Origin: Epichloe hybrida
Taxonomy: Eukaryota > Ascomycota > Sordariomycetes > Hypocreales > Clavicipitaceae
Assembly: GCA_019022495.1 (NCBI GenBank)
Contig: JAFEKR010000009.1
Span: 682,001-746,000 of the forward strand
DNA: 64,000 bases
Direction of reading: 5' to 3'
Part shown: piece by piece, positions 49,410 through 61,600 of the stretch
Layout of the letters: each line of letters opens with the position of its first letter
How positions within the stretch are numbered: position 1 is the stretch's first letter
Notes under the pieces: model-generated
Database searches by the model: none
The model's input: only the letters and a program-made list of their open reading frames with translations
Told to the model about the DNA's origin: nothing
Translations under genes and position numbers: made by a program

Positions 49410-49590
49410 TAGCCGCTAGCCTATGTGGGGCCCTTAGCTTAGGGCGAGCCTTACAAGGGAAGGGATAATTGTTAGGTGCGCGCGCGTGCGCGTGGTTTGA
49501 TAATCAATTGTAAGGTGTAATGCAAGCGAGAGCTAGCATTGGTGAATCTTTTGGTTCAATGGCTTACCTGCACACCTTTAGGTTCTGACA

Positions 49591-49973
49591 ATTGTATTGT
49601 ATTGTATTATATTATGTTATATTTCTATATAATAAAATTCATAATAAATCAAATAAAATAGGTAGTAGAAAAAAAGACCTTTAAAATATAGCTAATTAAT
49701 AGTACTATAAACTATATCTTAAAAAACTATACTAAGCTCTTATATATCTATACTTAGCCTATTCTTTGCTTATTATTCTAAATAAGCTAAAGTTTTAGAA
49801 ATTTATAATTAAATAAGTAAAATATATATAAAAACAAAATTTTCCTATTTAAATTTATCATAAAATCTAGTATATAATAGCCATATATAATACCTCACTT
49901 TTCTTTTTACCTAATAATACATTGTATTGTATTGTATTGTATTTTTAATACAATACAATACTACAATGCTCTG
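49591..49973 (-). mobile_element. hAT element right terminus
   Basis: AT-rich end of the transposase-bearing hAT element, with CAATACA/TGTATTG subterminal repeats (49918-49963) and the TIR CAATGCTCTG (49964-49973). The 8 bases beyond it are CCCTTAGC. The matching left TIR and TSD are not found, because the left side is replaced by chimeric MITE-1 copy 3. Confidence 0.75.
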
Positions 49974-50815
49974 CCCTTAGCAGATGTCTCTTATAATAAG
50001 GCCTTAATCATATCTTATATCTAGTTACTTATTATTCTCCTAGTCTTACATCCTTATAAAGGAACTATATAATTTATAATAAGGAACTATTAGCTATTAT
50101 TTCTTATCTTAAGGTATAGTTAGCAAAGCTTTAAGGCATATTCTATTTATTTATAATTTACATAAACTATAAGAACTTAAAATACTTTATAACCCCTTAA
50201 CTAATATTAGAGAGATAGGCTTAGTAAGTAAATATACTTATATTATTTAACTTTTATCTTTATTATAAGCCTAGTATATAAGCTTAATGCCTAAATACCC
50301 TATTTTAAAGGGAGTAGGATTAGAGTAAGTTAGCTTTAAGGATAGGGTATATTTTATAACCTATTACTATTATATAACTCTTACTATTACTAAGTAAGCT
50401 AAGGGATAACACTAGCCTAGTATTATACCTCCTATATATATTAACACTACTAGTAAGGAAGACTCTCTTTACTACTAAGTACCTTTAGACCTTATAGGAC
50501 TAAGCTATTATATTAGACCTTATATATAGTATTTAATTAAAGGCTATATAAGAGGGGGCTTAAAAGTTTCCCCCTAAAGCACTATTAAGGGAGTAAGTTA
50601 TAGATTATTTTATAAGTATATATAGAGTGCTTTAATTTTAAGGCTATACTTAGATTCTAGCTTAGAAACCCCTTACTATAACCCTTATATAATAATACTA
50701 TAACTTACTAGTAGTAAGGCACTTAGGCTATAATACTATGTTTTAAATCCTATAATAGTAATTTTATTAGGATAGGATATTATAGGATATTACTTAGTTT
50801 ATTTATAACTATTAT
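49974..50815 (+). mobile_element. Gypsy-1 copy C, RNase H to integrase zinc region
   Basis: Homologous to copy A from about 8815 to 9650. It includes the RNase H block around 50050-50330 (IIYNKELLAII-like text) and the region leading to the integrase zinc domain. It ends at the LINE-1 copy 2 target duplication TTATTTATAACTATTAT (50799-50815, repeated 55556-55572). Confidence 0.85.
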
Positions 50816-53732
50816 ATTCTTTACGCTAGCTAGCTAACTATGTAGCTGTTCCTAGTACTCCATCCGCTTAGTTAAGAGGGAAAACCCTTTACTAGGAAGA
50901 AAAACCCCCTTATGTCTATAAATAGGCTAGCGCTAACCCTCTTCTAGGTCTACGCTATATTAGGTGTGATTAATTATAGGTATTTAGTGCTAGCTTATAC
51001 TAGCCTTATCCTAAAGAAAATAAAAAAGAAAGGAAAAAGTATAGTAATAATCCTAACTAGCTCCCTTTAGTGCTAGTTTAGTCTTACTTTAACCTAGCTT
51101 TATATCCCTTACTTTGCCCTAGGGTATAGTAAATTTAGATTTATAATAATAATTTACTTTTTATTTACTTTACTTCTAACTTTTCTAGTGCCTTACTTTT
51201 TAGCTAAATCTAACCTAGTACTAGTCTAAATATCTTATAAAGTCTAAGTATATAGTTTTATTTAATTATAGTAAGGGGTAAGTAATTTAGGCCTAGTAGC
51301 TAGGTAGTTTTACTCCTAGATTAGTTACGCGCTATCTATATATTTACTTATCTTATGCTTTATTTTCTAGCTAATATTATAGTTAGTCCCCTCCCTCTCT
51401 CTCTTAAGTATAAAAAAAGGCTTCTCCTCCCTTAAGGTTTTAACCTTTTTCCTTTTCTTATAATAAATTTCCTATAGGTTCTTTTCCTTCCTATCCCTTT
51501 TAGGAGCTATTTAAGGCTTCTCTAGTCTAGTGCTAGTTTAAATACTAATATTTTATATAGAAAAACACGCTATAATATTACTAAGCTTTATAAGTACCTT
51601 ATTTTTAGTGCTATTCTAGCTTTAATTTACCTAGGAACTTATAACCTTAGATAAGTATTTAAGGAAGTCCCTAACCTAGAAGTAATTAGATTAGGTAAAG
51701 GTAAAAGGCCTAGAAGTAAGTCCCCTTTACCTTTATTTTGCCTTATTTCTAGGTCTAACCTAGGGTAGCTAGGTAAGCTATAAGAGATCTAGTGTGTGTC
51801 CTATAAGATATAATCTATTAAATATAAGGGCTATTAGTGCTATAATATTATTAGTAAGTTAGTTTATTTCTAGTCTAGGGGTAAGGCTAATTTATATATA
51901 AAGGGGTAATATCTAATGCCTATTTTAATTATTAGGTCTATAATTATATATATATTAAGGTAATATTAACTCCTATGCTTATTCTAAGCTTACTCTAGTG
52001 CTAATTTACTTATAGCTAAATATTACTAGCTAGTAAGGGGAATATTAGTGGTTAGTTAAGACCTAGGCTAGTATAGTTACTAGGAGTAATATAAGTGGTT
52101 TTACTCTAGCTTAGTAATAGCTTTATTCTATAGCTAACTTTAATTATCTAGGCCTTAGAGGACTATATAGCTTAGGTTAAGAAACTCTATACTAAAAACT
52201 ACACTAAGAAGAAATAAGGCATTACTATAGTAAGCCTAGACCTAGCTAGGTCTAGGTTTATAAAGGAATAATATAATAAGGTTATCTTTTAGCTCTAGTA
52301 GCTTAATGCCTAAGTAGTAAAAATAAACTAGCTCCTAGTTACTAGCCTATTAGCTAAGGGTAAGAGTAAGGTAATAGAGAATATAATCCCTATTCCTAAG
52401 GAGAAATAGGGCTAATTCTAGGTTAGTAAAGGGGTAGTAATAGGCTAGTGTAAAATAATACCTATAGCTTTTTAACTTAAAATTAATCTAATAACTATTT
52501 TAAACCTATAGTCTTCCTATTATAATATAATTTTACCTTATATCTAGCTTACCTCTATAGCTATACTATTTTACCTAGTATCTCTCTTTAGTTATTTATA
52601 GTATTTATTTATTAGTTAGTTTAGTTACCTCTAGGGCGGCCTAGATCCTCCCCTAGTTTACGTTAACTAAAGGCTAGGTCTTATGCTAATATATAGTATT
52701 AGAGTTTTCTTATACTAAGGAATTACTTTATAATATATCTTGCCTTTAGGGGATTATCTAAGGCTAGCCTTACCTCCTATGCGTCTCTAGGCTATTTTAT
52801 TTAAGGGTATTTATAGTTATAGTTAGTATAGTTAATAATTATATAGTACTAGTCTTTAACTATATAACTATAGCTATATAGGGGTAAAGCTACCCTAGGA
52901 ATATGCCTTTAGAAAAGGAACTTATTAAGGCTAATCTTTCCTATATATAATTATACTATTATAGAGAAGATATACTTATTAAGCCTAGTGTGAAATTTCT
53001 AGATTTCCTTTAAGTTATAGGTAAGTAAGTAATTCTCTATTAGCTCTCTCCTATACTTATATTATCTCTATTACCTATTAAAATACTAGTTTTCCTATCT
53101 TTTCTTTTACTTCTTATATAGTTATATATCTAGTTTATTATTAGTAAGTAAGAGTCTTTTTCTATATTATAGTACTATTTATACTAAGTTAGCTATAGCC
53201 TATATCTTATTTATTATTTTACTAAGTATAATCCTTTTCTTAAACTCTTGCTTTATCTTATTTAGGTAAAGGTCTAGGGGGGGGATATAGGTTTTAACTT
53301 CTAGCTAAGTAATTAGTATAGCCTTAAATGCTTTAGCTATAGTCTAGAGATAGGTTAAATTAGTTTACTATAAAACTTCTAACTATTTCTTATAGTTTTC
53401 CTCCCTTCTTAGTTAGGGTATAGTAAGCGCTTACCCTATAGGTAAGAATAAGCTAGACTACTTATATATATATAAGCTAAGTATCTCTAAAGCTAATGCC
53501 CTATGCTAATGCCACTAATATAAAGAGTGTAAGCTACTACTAGGCTAGTTTTCCCTTAAGGATATTCTTATAAGCACTCTAGTTAAGTTTCCTATTTACC
53601 TATACCCTAAGGAATTAGTATATCTCTATTAGCACTATCTTCTCTATACTAAGCTAAACCCTAGCCTATAGGGGCCTATAGGCCTTACTAAAGTGTATAA
53701 GTTTAGTTTTTACTAGGTTAAACTTTACTTTT

Positions 53733-53897
53733 TGTCATGGTCTAGCCCTAAGGGCTAATCGCGGGTGCCTGCGCCACCATGTGGGTTTAACCCCAATTCC
53801 GTTGCGCTATACAAAAGAATACGCATTGCACAAGTCCCTGTAACTTGTGCAATTGACACCTATATTGCTAGGTCTAGGCAAAGCCTAGATCATCACA
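53733..53897 (-). mobile_element. Solo LTR of a Gypsy-1-related family
   Basis: 165 bp with TG...CA ends (plus TGTCATGG to ATCACA), G+C rich, not RIP-mutated. Read on the minus strand it begins TGTGATGATCTAGGCTTTGC and ends TTAGGGCTAGACCATGACA, which parallels the Gypsy-1 LTR start (GGGCTTAGGCTTTGCCTAAG) and end (TAGGGGCTAGTCCATAACA). It carries a hairpin GCACAAGT/ACTTGTGC near 53840. The flanks show no 5-bp TSD. A 63-codon frame at 53765-53956 is fortuitous. Confidence 0.7.
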
Positions 53898-55430
53898 TAC
53901 TCTTAGATTACTATTATATCTATATTAGTTTAGTAATAGAGCATAATGTGTATTAGGCTATCCTTCTTATTTATATTCTAGAAAAGGACTTATAATATTA
54001 CTATATTAATTAGGGGAGTAGTAGTAAGTCTTAGCTATCCTATACTAGTTTTATTCTAGCCCTAAGTTATTTTATGTAATGCCTAATACTCCTAGCTCTT
54101 AGCTATTTAGCGCTTTACTTTATATTTATAAGTTAACCCCTCTTTCTTCCTATTATTACTATAGGTTCTATAGTTATGCTAGCTCTCTCTTAGGCTAGAG
54201 CTAGGTTCTTACTAAGGGAGCTAGAGGTAAAGTAAGATAGTTATTTTAGGTAACTAGCCTTTACTATATTTTACTTCTCTTTTAGTACTAGGTAGTCTTT
54301 AGACTAGGCTAAGTATAGTCTAGAGTATAGGATATAGTTTTCCTTAAGTTATTTATTTATTATTAGGTATAATACCTTACTATCTTTATACTAGCTAGCT
54401 TTACACTTACTATACCTTAGTACTACCTTATAAAACTTAGTAATATATCCTATTTAGAAATAGTTATAGCACTATCTAGGTTATAAGGTTTTATTATATA
54501 GTTTAGTTTAAAATAGCTTTGCTTTAAAGACTATTTTATCTTAGTATATCTTATTAGTATCTTTAACTTTAGCTAGTCTAAGAATTAGGGTAGTTTACTA
54601 GGTATTCTTACCCTAGGGGTGTCTTATAGTTACCTTAATTATATTTACTTTATTTACTTTTCTAATTTCTATTACTAGGTTCTTAATAGATATATACTTT
54701 ATTAGGAAACCCTTAATAATAACGCTATATATATAGTAGTAAATAGCTACCTCTAGGCTAAATACTTTAGTAATCTATTTTTAGTTTTCTTTATACTACA
54801 CTATATTTCCTTTAAAGGTAATAATTATATCCTTACTAGGGAGTCTTCTAGCTACTACTACTAAGGCTTACCTAATAGCTTTATTTATAGCTATAACTAT
54901 ATCTTCCACGCCCCTAGACTAGAGTAATTCTTATATAGTATTTCCTTTTATAAGTACTTCTCTATATTATCTTCTAGGGACTTAGAGAGAGAGGGGGTTA
55001 GTATTTAGTTATTTTAGGGCAGGCCTAGCTATAATACTAGCCTAGGTTAAGGAGTTATTATCTTTAGCTTTCTCCTTAATAGCCTCCTTAAGGGCTATTT
55101 TTAATACTTCTTTAGTGGTATAGATATTACTATTATTAGTATTTATAGTTCTTATTTTAGCTTAGGCGTGGTTTACTACCTAGTTAGCTATAGTAAGTAT
55201 AATACGCTATACTTAGGTAACTTTATTACTTAGGATAAGGCTAGTAATCTTATTATAATATTTTATGTTTTTAAGGTGTGTAAATTAGTTCTAGTTTACT
55301 ATTAGGTTATCTTCGCTCCTTTAGATATTAAACTATCCTATTCTTATATTTAGGTAGTGGCTACTCTAAGCTAGCCCCCCTAAGCCTATATTAATTACTA
55401 TTAGCGTCTTATTTGCACTCCTACCACTAG
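53898..55430 (-). pseudogene. LINE-1 copy 2 ORF1 remnant
   Basis: Reverse-complement homolog of copy 1 15460-16985, including the zinc-knuckle region near 54360-54480. Stops differ from those of copy 1. The start near 55430 is an estimate. Confidence 0.6.
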
Positions 55431-55555
55431 CTCTATTATAATATAATATTATAGGAGGGGAGAAATAAAGGTAAGGATTTTAAATATTAATATGATTTGT
55501 ATTTTTAAGGCGATTCTAAACCTTAGAGTCGGTGCGGAAAAGTATGCAAAGGTAA

Positions 55556-58500
55556 TTATTTATAACTATTATTACTTTAGTAATTTTAAAAGCTATTAAT
55601 AGTATTAGGGCTTACTAAAGCCTTTACCTATTCTTAATTAGTTTTAGTCTTAGATTTCTATAGACTTTATAATAAACTTACTAGTAATATTTTTAAAGAG
55701 GCTATAATACCTTATAGTTATTATAGATAAACTCTTAAAGTTTATATAGTTAGAAGCTATAATCTTTATTAAGGCTAAGGAGTATATAAAATAGTTTAAA
55801 ATAGTTTAGTAAAGGTTTTAAGGATTTCCCTAATTAATTATTATAGATTAAGGGTTAGACTAGCTAGGAAAATTTTAGATAATATTATATTCCTTAGTTA
55901 ACATTAATTAGTTACTTTGTATATTATATTATTTATAGACTAATAGTAATATAAAATAAGTAAGCTAAGAGATATAAGTCATACTATATATTATAGTCTT
56001 CTTTTTATAGTTTAATTAGCTAGAGTATTTAGCTACTTATTAGCTTATAATAAATAATAGGCCTTTTTCTATAATAGGTATTAGCCTAAATAGGTTATTA
56101 TATAAATATAACTTAGAGCTAATTTAGTTATAACTAGATTAGTTTACCTCTATAATAATACCTAAGGGGTAAGCTATATAATTCCTTAAGTACCTATAAG
56201 AGAGTACTTATCTAGTATAAGCTATAATAGCTTATATTTAATAAAGGTAATAAGACATTATATTAGCTTTTTAATAGCTAGTAAAATAGTTTTAAGTAAG
56301 AGATAAAGTATAGCTTTTACTTAAAAATATTAAGATAAACTACCCCTTATAAAAACTTAATTAGGTTATAATAAAGTATATAATTATAAAAGTACTAATA
56401 TTACTTATAGTATAATTAGATATCCTAAGGGGTATTTACTTAGTTTTTTTATATAAACCTTATTAAATAAGCTATAGAGAATTCTCTTCCTAGCTAGAAA
56501 CTCTAGGACTTTTATCTAAGGCTAGAATAGGTTTTAGCAAAGGATAATAATAAACTTATAGAGAAATATAAAGTTAAATAAATCCTAGTAGCCTAGAATG
56601 CCCTAGGCTAAGGTAGGAGGTATAATATACTTATTAAGTAAGTAAGTTATATATAGCTAATATAGGAACTACTAGAGAGTATAATATAAACACAAGCCCT
56701 TAATAAGTTTAAAGCAAAGTAAGGAGATATATAATATAATAATAGACTAAATTAATTATAAACTATTTATTTACCTATAAAGACCTTTACTAGTATGTAA
56801 AGTATACCTATTACGTAACCTATTATCTTATATTAACCTTTAAAATAAACTTAAAGTTATTTTACTAGTATATAAGGTATGCTTATCTTATAACTTACTA
56901 CTTCTTATTTACTACTAAAATATACTTAGAATTCTTTATTTATTATATTATAATTATTAGTAAAGTTATTATTATCCTTAGATAAAATAGTAATTAAAGT
57001 TACCTTATATTTACTAAGGATAAGGACTATATTATAATAAACTTAATAGCTACCTTAATATTAGATAGTAAGAGAGAACTAGTAATTAAGGGGTATAAAA
57101 TAAGTATAAGCTAGGGGTGCCTTACTTTTAGGATAACTACTATTACTTATAGTATAATTAGTATAATAATTAGTTAAACTAGATTAAGTCCTAAGATAAG
57201 AATATTCTTAGTAATAATAAAAAGGTAAATTATTACTAGATTTAATATATTATAAATAGCTATAGTTACTACTATAGTAATAAGGTAAGAGAGCCTTAAG
57301 GAGGTATATAAACTAATCTTAAAATTATTAGTATATAGAGTTTATATTACCTATAAGCTACTAGTTTTACTAGAATAAAACACTAGTAACTTACTATATA
57401 AAGTTTCCTAAACTATATTTACTAAAGAGATTACTATTTCTAAAAGGAATAACCTTTAGTTTAGTTATATTTATAGTAAGGGAGTTAGTAAAGGGAAATA
57501 GCCTAAGGGCTAAATAAACTAGTACTAGATTAAACTAGGCTTAGTTTAGAAGTATAGTTTATTAGCTAATAAGAGTGTAAAAGCTTTAGAAAAGCACTAG
57601 TATTTTCTTTTTAGTTATTATAGTCTTAGTAATACTAAGGGTAATAATATATATACTTAAGGTAATTATAGCTTTAATATCTTTTAGATAATAATAGAGT
57701 TAAGGGTTAGTAAATAGAAACCTAGTTAACTAAATATAAGTTATATAGTTTTACTAATATAAGGGGTAAGACTTATTACTTTTAGGAGGATAATAATCTA
57801 ATATACCTATAGTAAGGTATCTCTTAATATATAGCCTATAGGGTTAAAACATTACCTTAGAAGTAGTATACTTCTTATTATTTAAGTTTCCCTTAATAAG
57901 GAACTTACTAATAAACCTTATAGTTAGTATAGTAAGAGTAGCTACACTATATAAGGGAATATAACTAGTAGTACTATATTAAGGTATATTTAGTAAGAGT
58001 TTAATAAGGGAATAAAAGGTATTTTAAATAATAAAATAAAAAGAAGTAATAGTATTATAATATTTAAGAAAGGGTAGTTATATAAGGAAAGTAAGGTTAT
58101 ATAATAAAAATAAATAAGATAGTTTTAGTAAGGGATTATACTTATAGGGGATAAGTTATAAACTAGTAAGGGCAAGGCTAGGGTTATTATAATAATAATA
58201 TAAGGCTAGGAAAACGCGTTATATATATTACCTAAAGCTAAACACTAATTAATAGCCTTTATATTATATTAGGGGTAAGGTAATACCTATATATATCCTA
58301 ATAAATTAATAGCCTATAGATAATAATAATATAATTTTATGTTATATATAACTTATATAATAGTAAGAGAACTATAGTTAAGGTTAGTAAGAGAGAGGGA
58401 GAAGTAAGAGCATATATAAGGGCTTAGGCTTTACCTAAGCATTTACTATAGTGTAAATAAGTAAGGCTAGAAAGGAGGCTAATATAAGGTAGCTAAGGGG

Positions 58501-58611
58501 TATAAGGGGCACTAGTAAGAATAGGTCTTTTACCTTTCTTCTTCCTCTCCTTAAGTTTCTTAATATTATATTAACGCCCTATCGCAGTTGCCTAGAGGCC
58601 AGTCCATAACA
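55556..58611 (+). mobile_element. Gypsy-1 copy C, integrase to 3' LTR
   Basis: The integrase core reads GLLKPLPIL, then ISIDFIINL and YLIVIIN-L-KFI (55600-55760); here the first catalytic Asp (IDF) survives but a later Asp reads Asn. The C-terminal part gives KDKVQLLLKNIKINYPL and VQLDILRGIYLVF (56290-56460), and a chromodomain remnant lies near 56580-56720. Unassigned sequence covers 56760-58414, with an imperfect repeat of TTTACTAGTAT-TAA-GTAT at about 56787 and 56858. The 3' LTR is 58415-58611. Confidence 0.82.
58415..58611 (+). repeat. Gypsy-1 copy C, 3' LTR
   Basis: 197 bp, TATAAGGGC to CCATAACA. It is shorter than and partly different from the 5' LTR at 14707: the block after CCTAAGCAT reads TTACTATAGTGTAAATAAG. 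The two LTRs are too unlike to be a pair born together. Confidence 0.85.
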
Positions 58612-61600
58612 GGAATAGAAGTTAATTTAGCTAAGCTTTATAGGCATATAGATAATACTATGTATTATTACTAATCTAGCACTAAAGCTAATAATCTCTA
58701 GGTTATAGGGTTTAATCTTAAATAATAGTATTTATCTTAATAGGGCTTTAGCTTATACTAGACTAGTAGTTAATTAGCCTAAGGCTCTTATATTTAGTAT
58801 AATTCCTTTAAAGTCCTCTTTAAAATAGTGTTCTTTAGATATATAATAAATTAAATTATTCTTATTAGAAGCCTCTTTTAGGTATAGCTTTTACTTAAGT
58901 AAGGTATACTAAAAAGCCTAATTCTTAAGTATTATAAGGATATTAATATTATTTATTATTTATAATCCTAAGTAAAAGAATTATATAATACTAAGGTATA
59001 CCTTTAATAATAGCTTTTCCTTAATATTATTATTATTATTATCTTAGGCCTAAGTAAAGGCCTTAAGCTATATCTCCTAGTCTTTTACTTCCTTTACCTT
59101 AGGGTTATTATTACCTTTAAATAAAGTAAGAAATACTTAGAACTTCTTCTCTATAAGAGCTAAGTAATAGTTCTTACTAGCTTATTACCTCTCTTTCTCT
59201 TTTTAATACTTAGTATTAGTATAGTTTAATAACTAGTAATTACTCTTACTATAAATAAAGTATTACTTAATTTATTTAAAGTTACTATAATAACTTTCTT
59301 TTCCTTAGTTTTTTTAATTTTATTAGCTATATTAGTAATCTATAAATATTACCTTTAATAAGTCTTATCTTAATACTAGTAGTATTAGCTACTTCTTATA
59401 TTACTTTATATAATTATAATTAACTTATAGAGATTATTAGTTAAGTTCTTAAAGCCTAGTATATATATATACTTTACTACCTAATATTTAAGAATACTAA
59501 AGACTATATTTAAGGTTTACTTATAAAGCTTTATATTTACTATATTAAAGGGGTATAGCTTTTTATAAACTCTCTTTAAGGTAATTAATAAAGTCTTAAG
59601 GTATTTAAGCTTACTTTTTTTAGGGTTTTAAATAATAATATTCTTAAGGGTTATATTACTTTACTTATAGTAATAAAACTATTAATTACTTTTTATTTTA
59701 AAGTATTAATAGATATTTATAATAATCTCTTTATAAGAAAGATTCTTACTAGTAAAGTAATTAAGAAAGTACTATTTTATATTCCTTATTAATATAATAA
59801 GAAATACCTTACTAAAATATAACTTAAAGAGGTTAATTTAGTTATACTTACTCTTAAAGAGTATAAGCTTTAGTAAGAGAAAGTTATATAATTTTTTACT
59901 ATAGTAATTACTATTCTTATATATTTTTATAAGCTTAGATATTTTCTTTATAATTTATTTATTTAAAGAAAAAGACTAAGAAAGGAAGGTAAGCTATTAA
60001 GGGTTAAACTCCTAATATAACTAAGATTATTATAAGGGTTTTTATAAAGAATATAGTAATTATTCCTATTAAGGGTAAGGAATATTAGGGAAAGTCTTTA
60101 AGGTAATAGCTTATAGAGATTATATATAAAGTAGTTTAGGAGATTATAACTTATCTCTTAGCTATAGAGTTATTATTACCTCTTAAAGTATATATTTAAA
60201 AGCTATTAAAATAAGAAAGCTTACTTCTTAGCTAATATAAATAATATTATTTTATAAAGAGTTTTATAGCTCTCTTATAAGCTTATTAGTAACTCTCCTA
60301 AATATATCTTTAGTTTAACCTTTAAAAAATTTTTTAAAGTTTTTCTAAAGGTTTTTTTCTTACTAATTCTAATACTTACTAGTATAAATAAACCTTATAA
60401 CCTAATTATTAAGCTTAGGCTATATAGAAATCTCTAGGTTTAGTTAGATAAGCTTTTCCTAGTCTTTTATAAGTATAAATAAATATAGCTATAGTTACCT
60501 TAGTTAACTATTTTTTTCTAGTCTTTTAAAGGCTATTACTAAAGGTTTTTAAAGTACCTTAGTATTAAGGGAAGTAAGATAAGGAGTTTATCTTATTAAT
60601 AGTCTAATATTTAATTTTATCCTTTCCTTAAGAAAGGTTTAGTTTTCTTAAATAATTAGAATAAACTAAATAGTAGTATAATAATAAGGTAATTTCTACG
60701 CTTATTAAGAGAGGTAAACTAGGTAAATCTAAAAGACAAGTAAAACTAGAAAAAAATAGGAAAAATAGGATAAACAGAATAAATAGGATAAATAAGGCAA
60801 AATAAACAGGATAAATAAAATAAAATAAACAGAATTAGTAAGATTAATAGGATAAATAGAGGGAAATAATAAAAATAATAGAAAAAGGGTAAAAGAGAGA
60901 AAAACAGTAAAAGAGAGGAAACCAGGCTATAGAGATAGTATAGACATAGAAGTAACTTAATGCCTAAAGCACTAAGGTATAAAAAGCTATAAAGAAAAGA
61001 GAAAAGAGACTATAAAGAGAGTGTAAAAAGAGGTTATATAAGTTAGCTAGCTTAGCTAAGGGTTATATTAATATTAGGTTTAAATAAAATACCTTATAGC
61101 AATAGATTTCGTTATTTAGTTAGTTTTCTTATAATAGATAATAAGATTAATAATTAACAAAATATCCTAAAGGCCTAAGAGTTAATAGATTAATCCCTTA
61201 GAAGTTTAATAAGCCTATAACTAGGATTTTAGTTTATTTTCCTTTAGCACACTCTATAGTTATATCTCTTTACTTAAATAGCTTATATAAGTTAGCTTAA
61301 GAGGTAAAGGGCTATGTTATTTATAGAAATGTCTTTTCTTATAATACCTAGCTTATTTATAGTTCTAGTTAACTACTAATTAGTATTAGTTACACTAAGG
61401 AATATTATACTAGTATAAAAGGGTTAAATTTAATAATAGTAATAAAGTTAATAATAATAGCTAAGAAAAGAGAGGAAGAGAGAAATCTAGCTAGGAGAGA
61501 AGGTAAGCAAAAAGTAAGGTAGTAGTGTAAAGCTACTATAAGTAGTGTAGGGTTACTTGTAATGTAGCTAATCGCATTACGTGCATCCCTTTGGTAAACT

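Larger units (their letters stand above)
49006..49590 (+). mobile_element. TRIM-like miniature LTR element
   Basis: 585 bp with two 121-bp direct terminal repeats (49006-49126, 49470-49590), TGTCAGGTGCGCGCG... to ...GGTTCTAACA/GACA, differing at a handful of sites, all C/T or G/A. The inside (about 340 bp) has no gene. Its purine tract AAGGGAAGGGATAAT abuts the right repeat. Next to the left repeat, TAATGCTAGCTCTC (49128-49141) is the complement of 49064-49077 within the repeat. The element is G+C rich and hardly touched by RIP. It has no matching 5-bp TSD (TAAAC left, ATTGT right). A 61-codon frame at 49012-49197 is fortuitous. Confidence 0.85.
50816..55555 (-). mobile_element. LINE-1 copy 2, internally deleted
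   Basis: Second copy of the Tad1-like LINE, minus strand, 3' end at 50816 (TACGCTAGC side), 5' end at 55555 (CCTTTGCATACTTTTCCGC on the minus strand), with a 17-bp TSD. It matches copy 1 at both ends but lacks the equivalent of copy 1 16990-18980 (about 2 kb, endonuclease and most RT). A 165-bp solo LTR (53733-53897) sits at the deletion point. The 65 bases at the 5' tip keep their G+C content. The region 50820-52360 is the empty-site homolog of the MITE-bearing part of copy 1. Confidence 0.88.

Noticed and set aside
53765..53956. 63-codon frame with a GCCACCATG start context
   Set aside because: It spans the solo LTR and the LINE junction; the good start context is coincidental.
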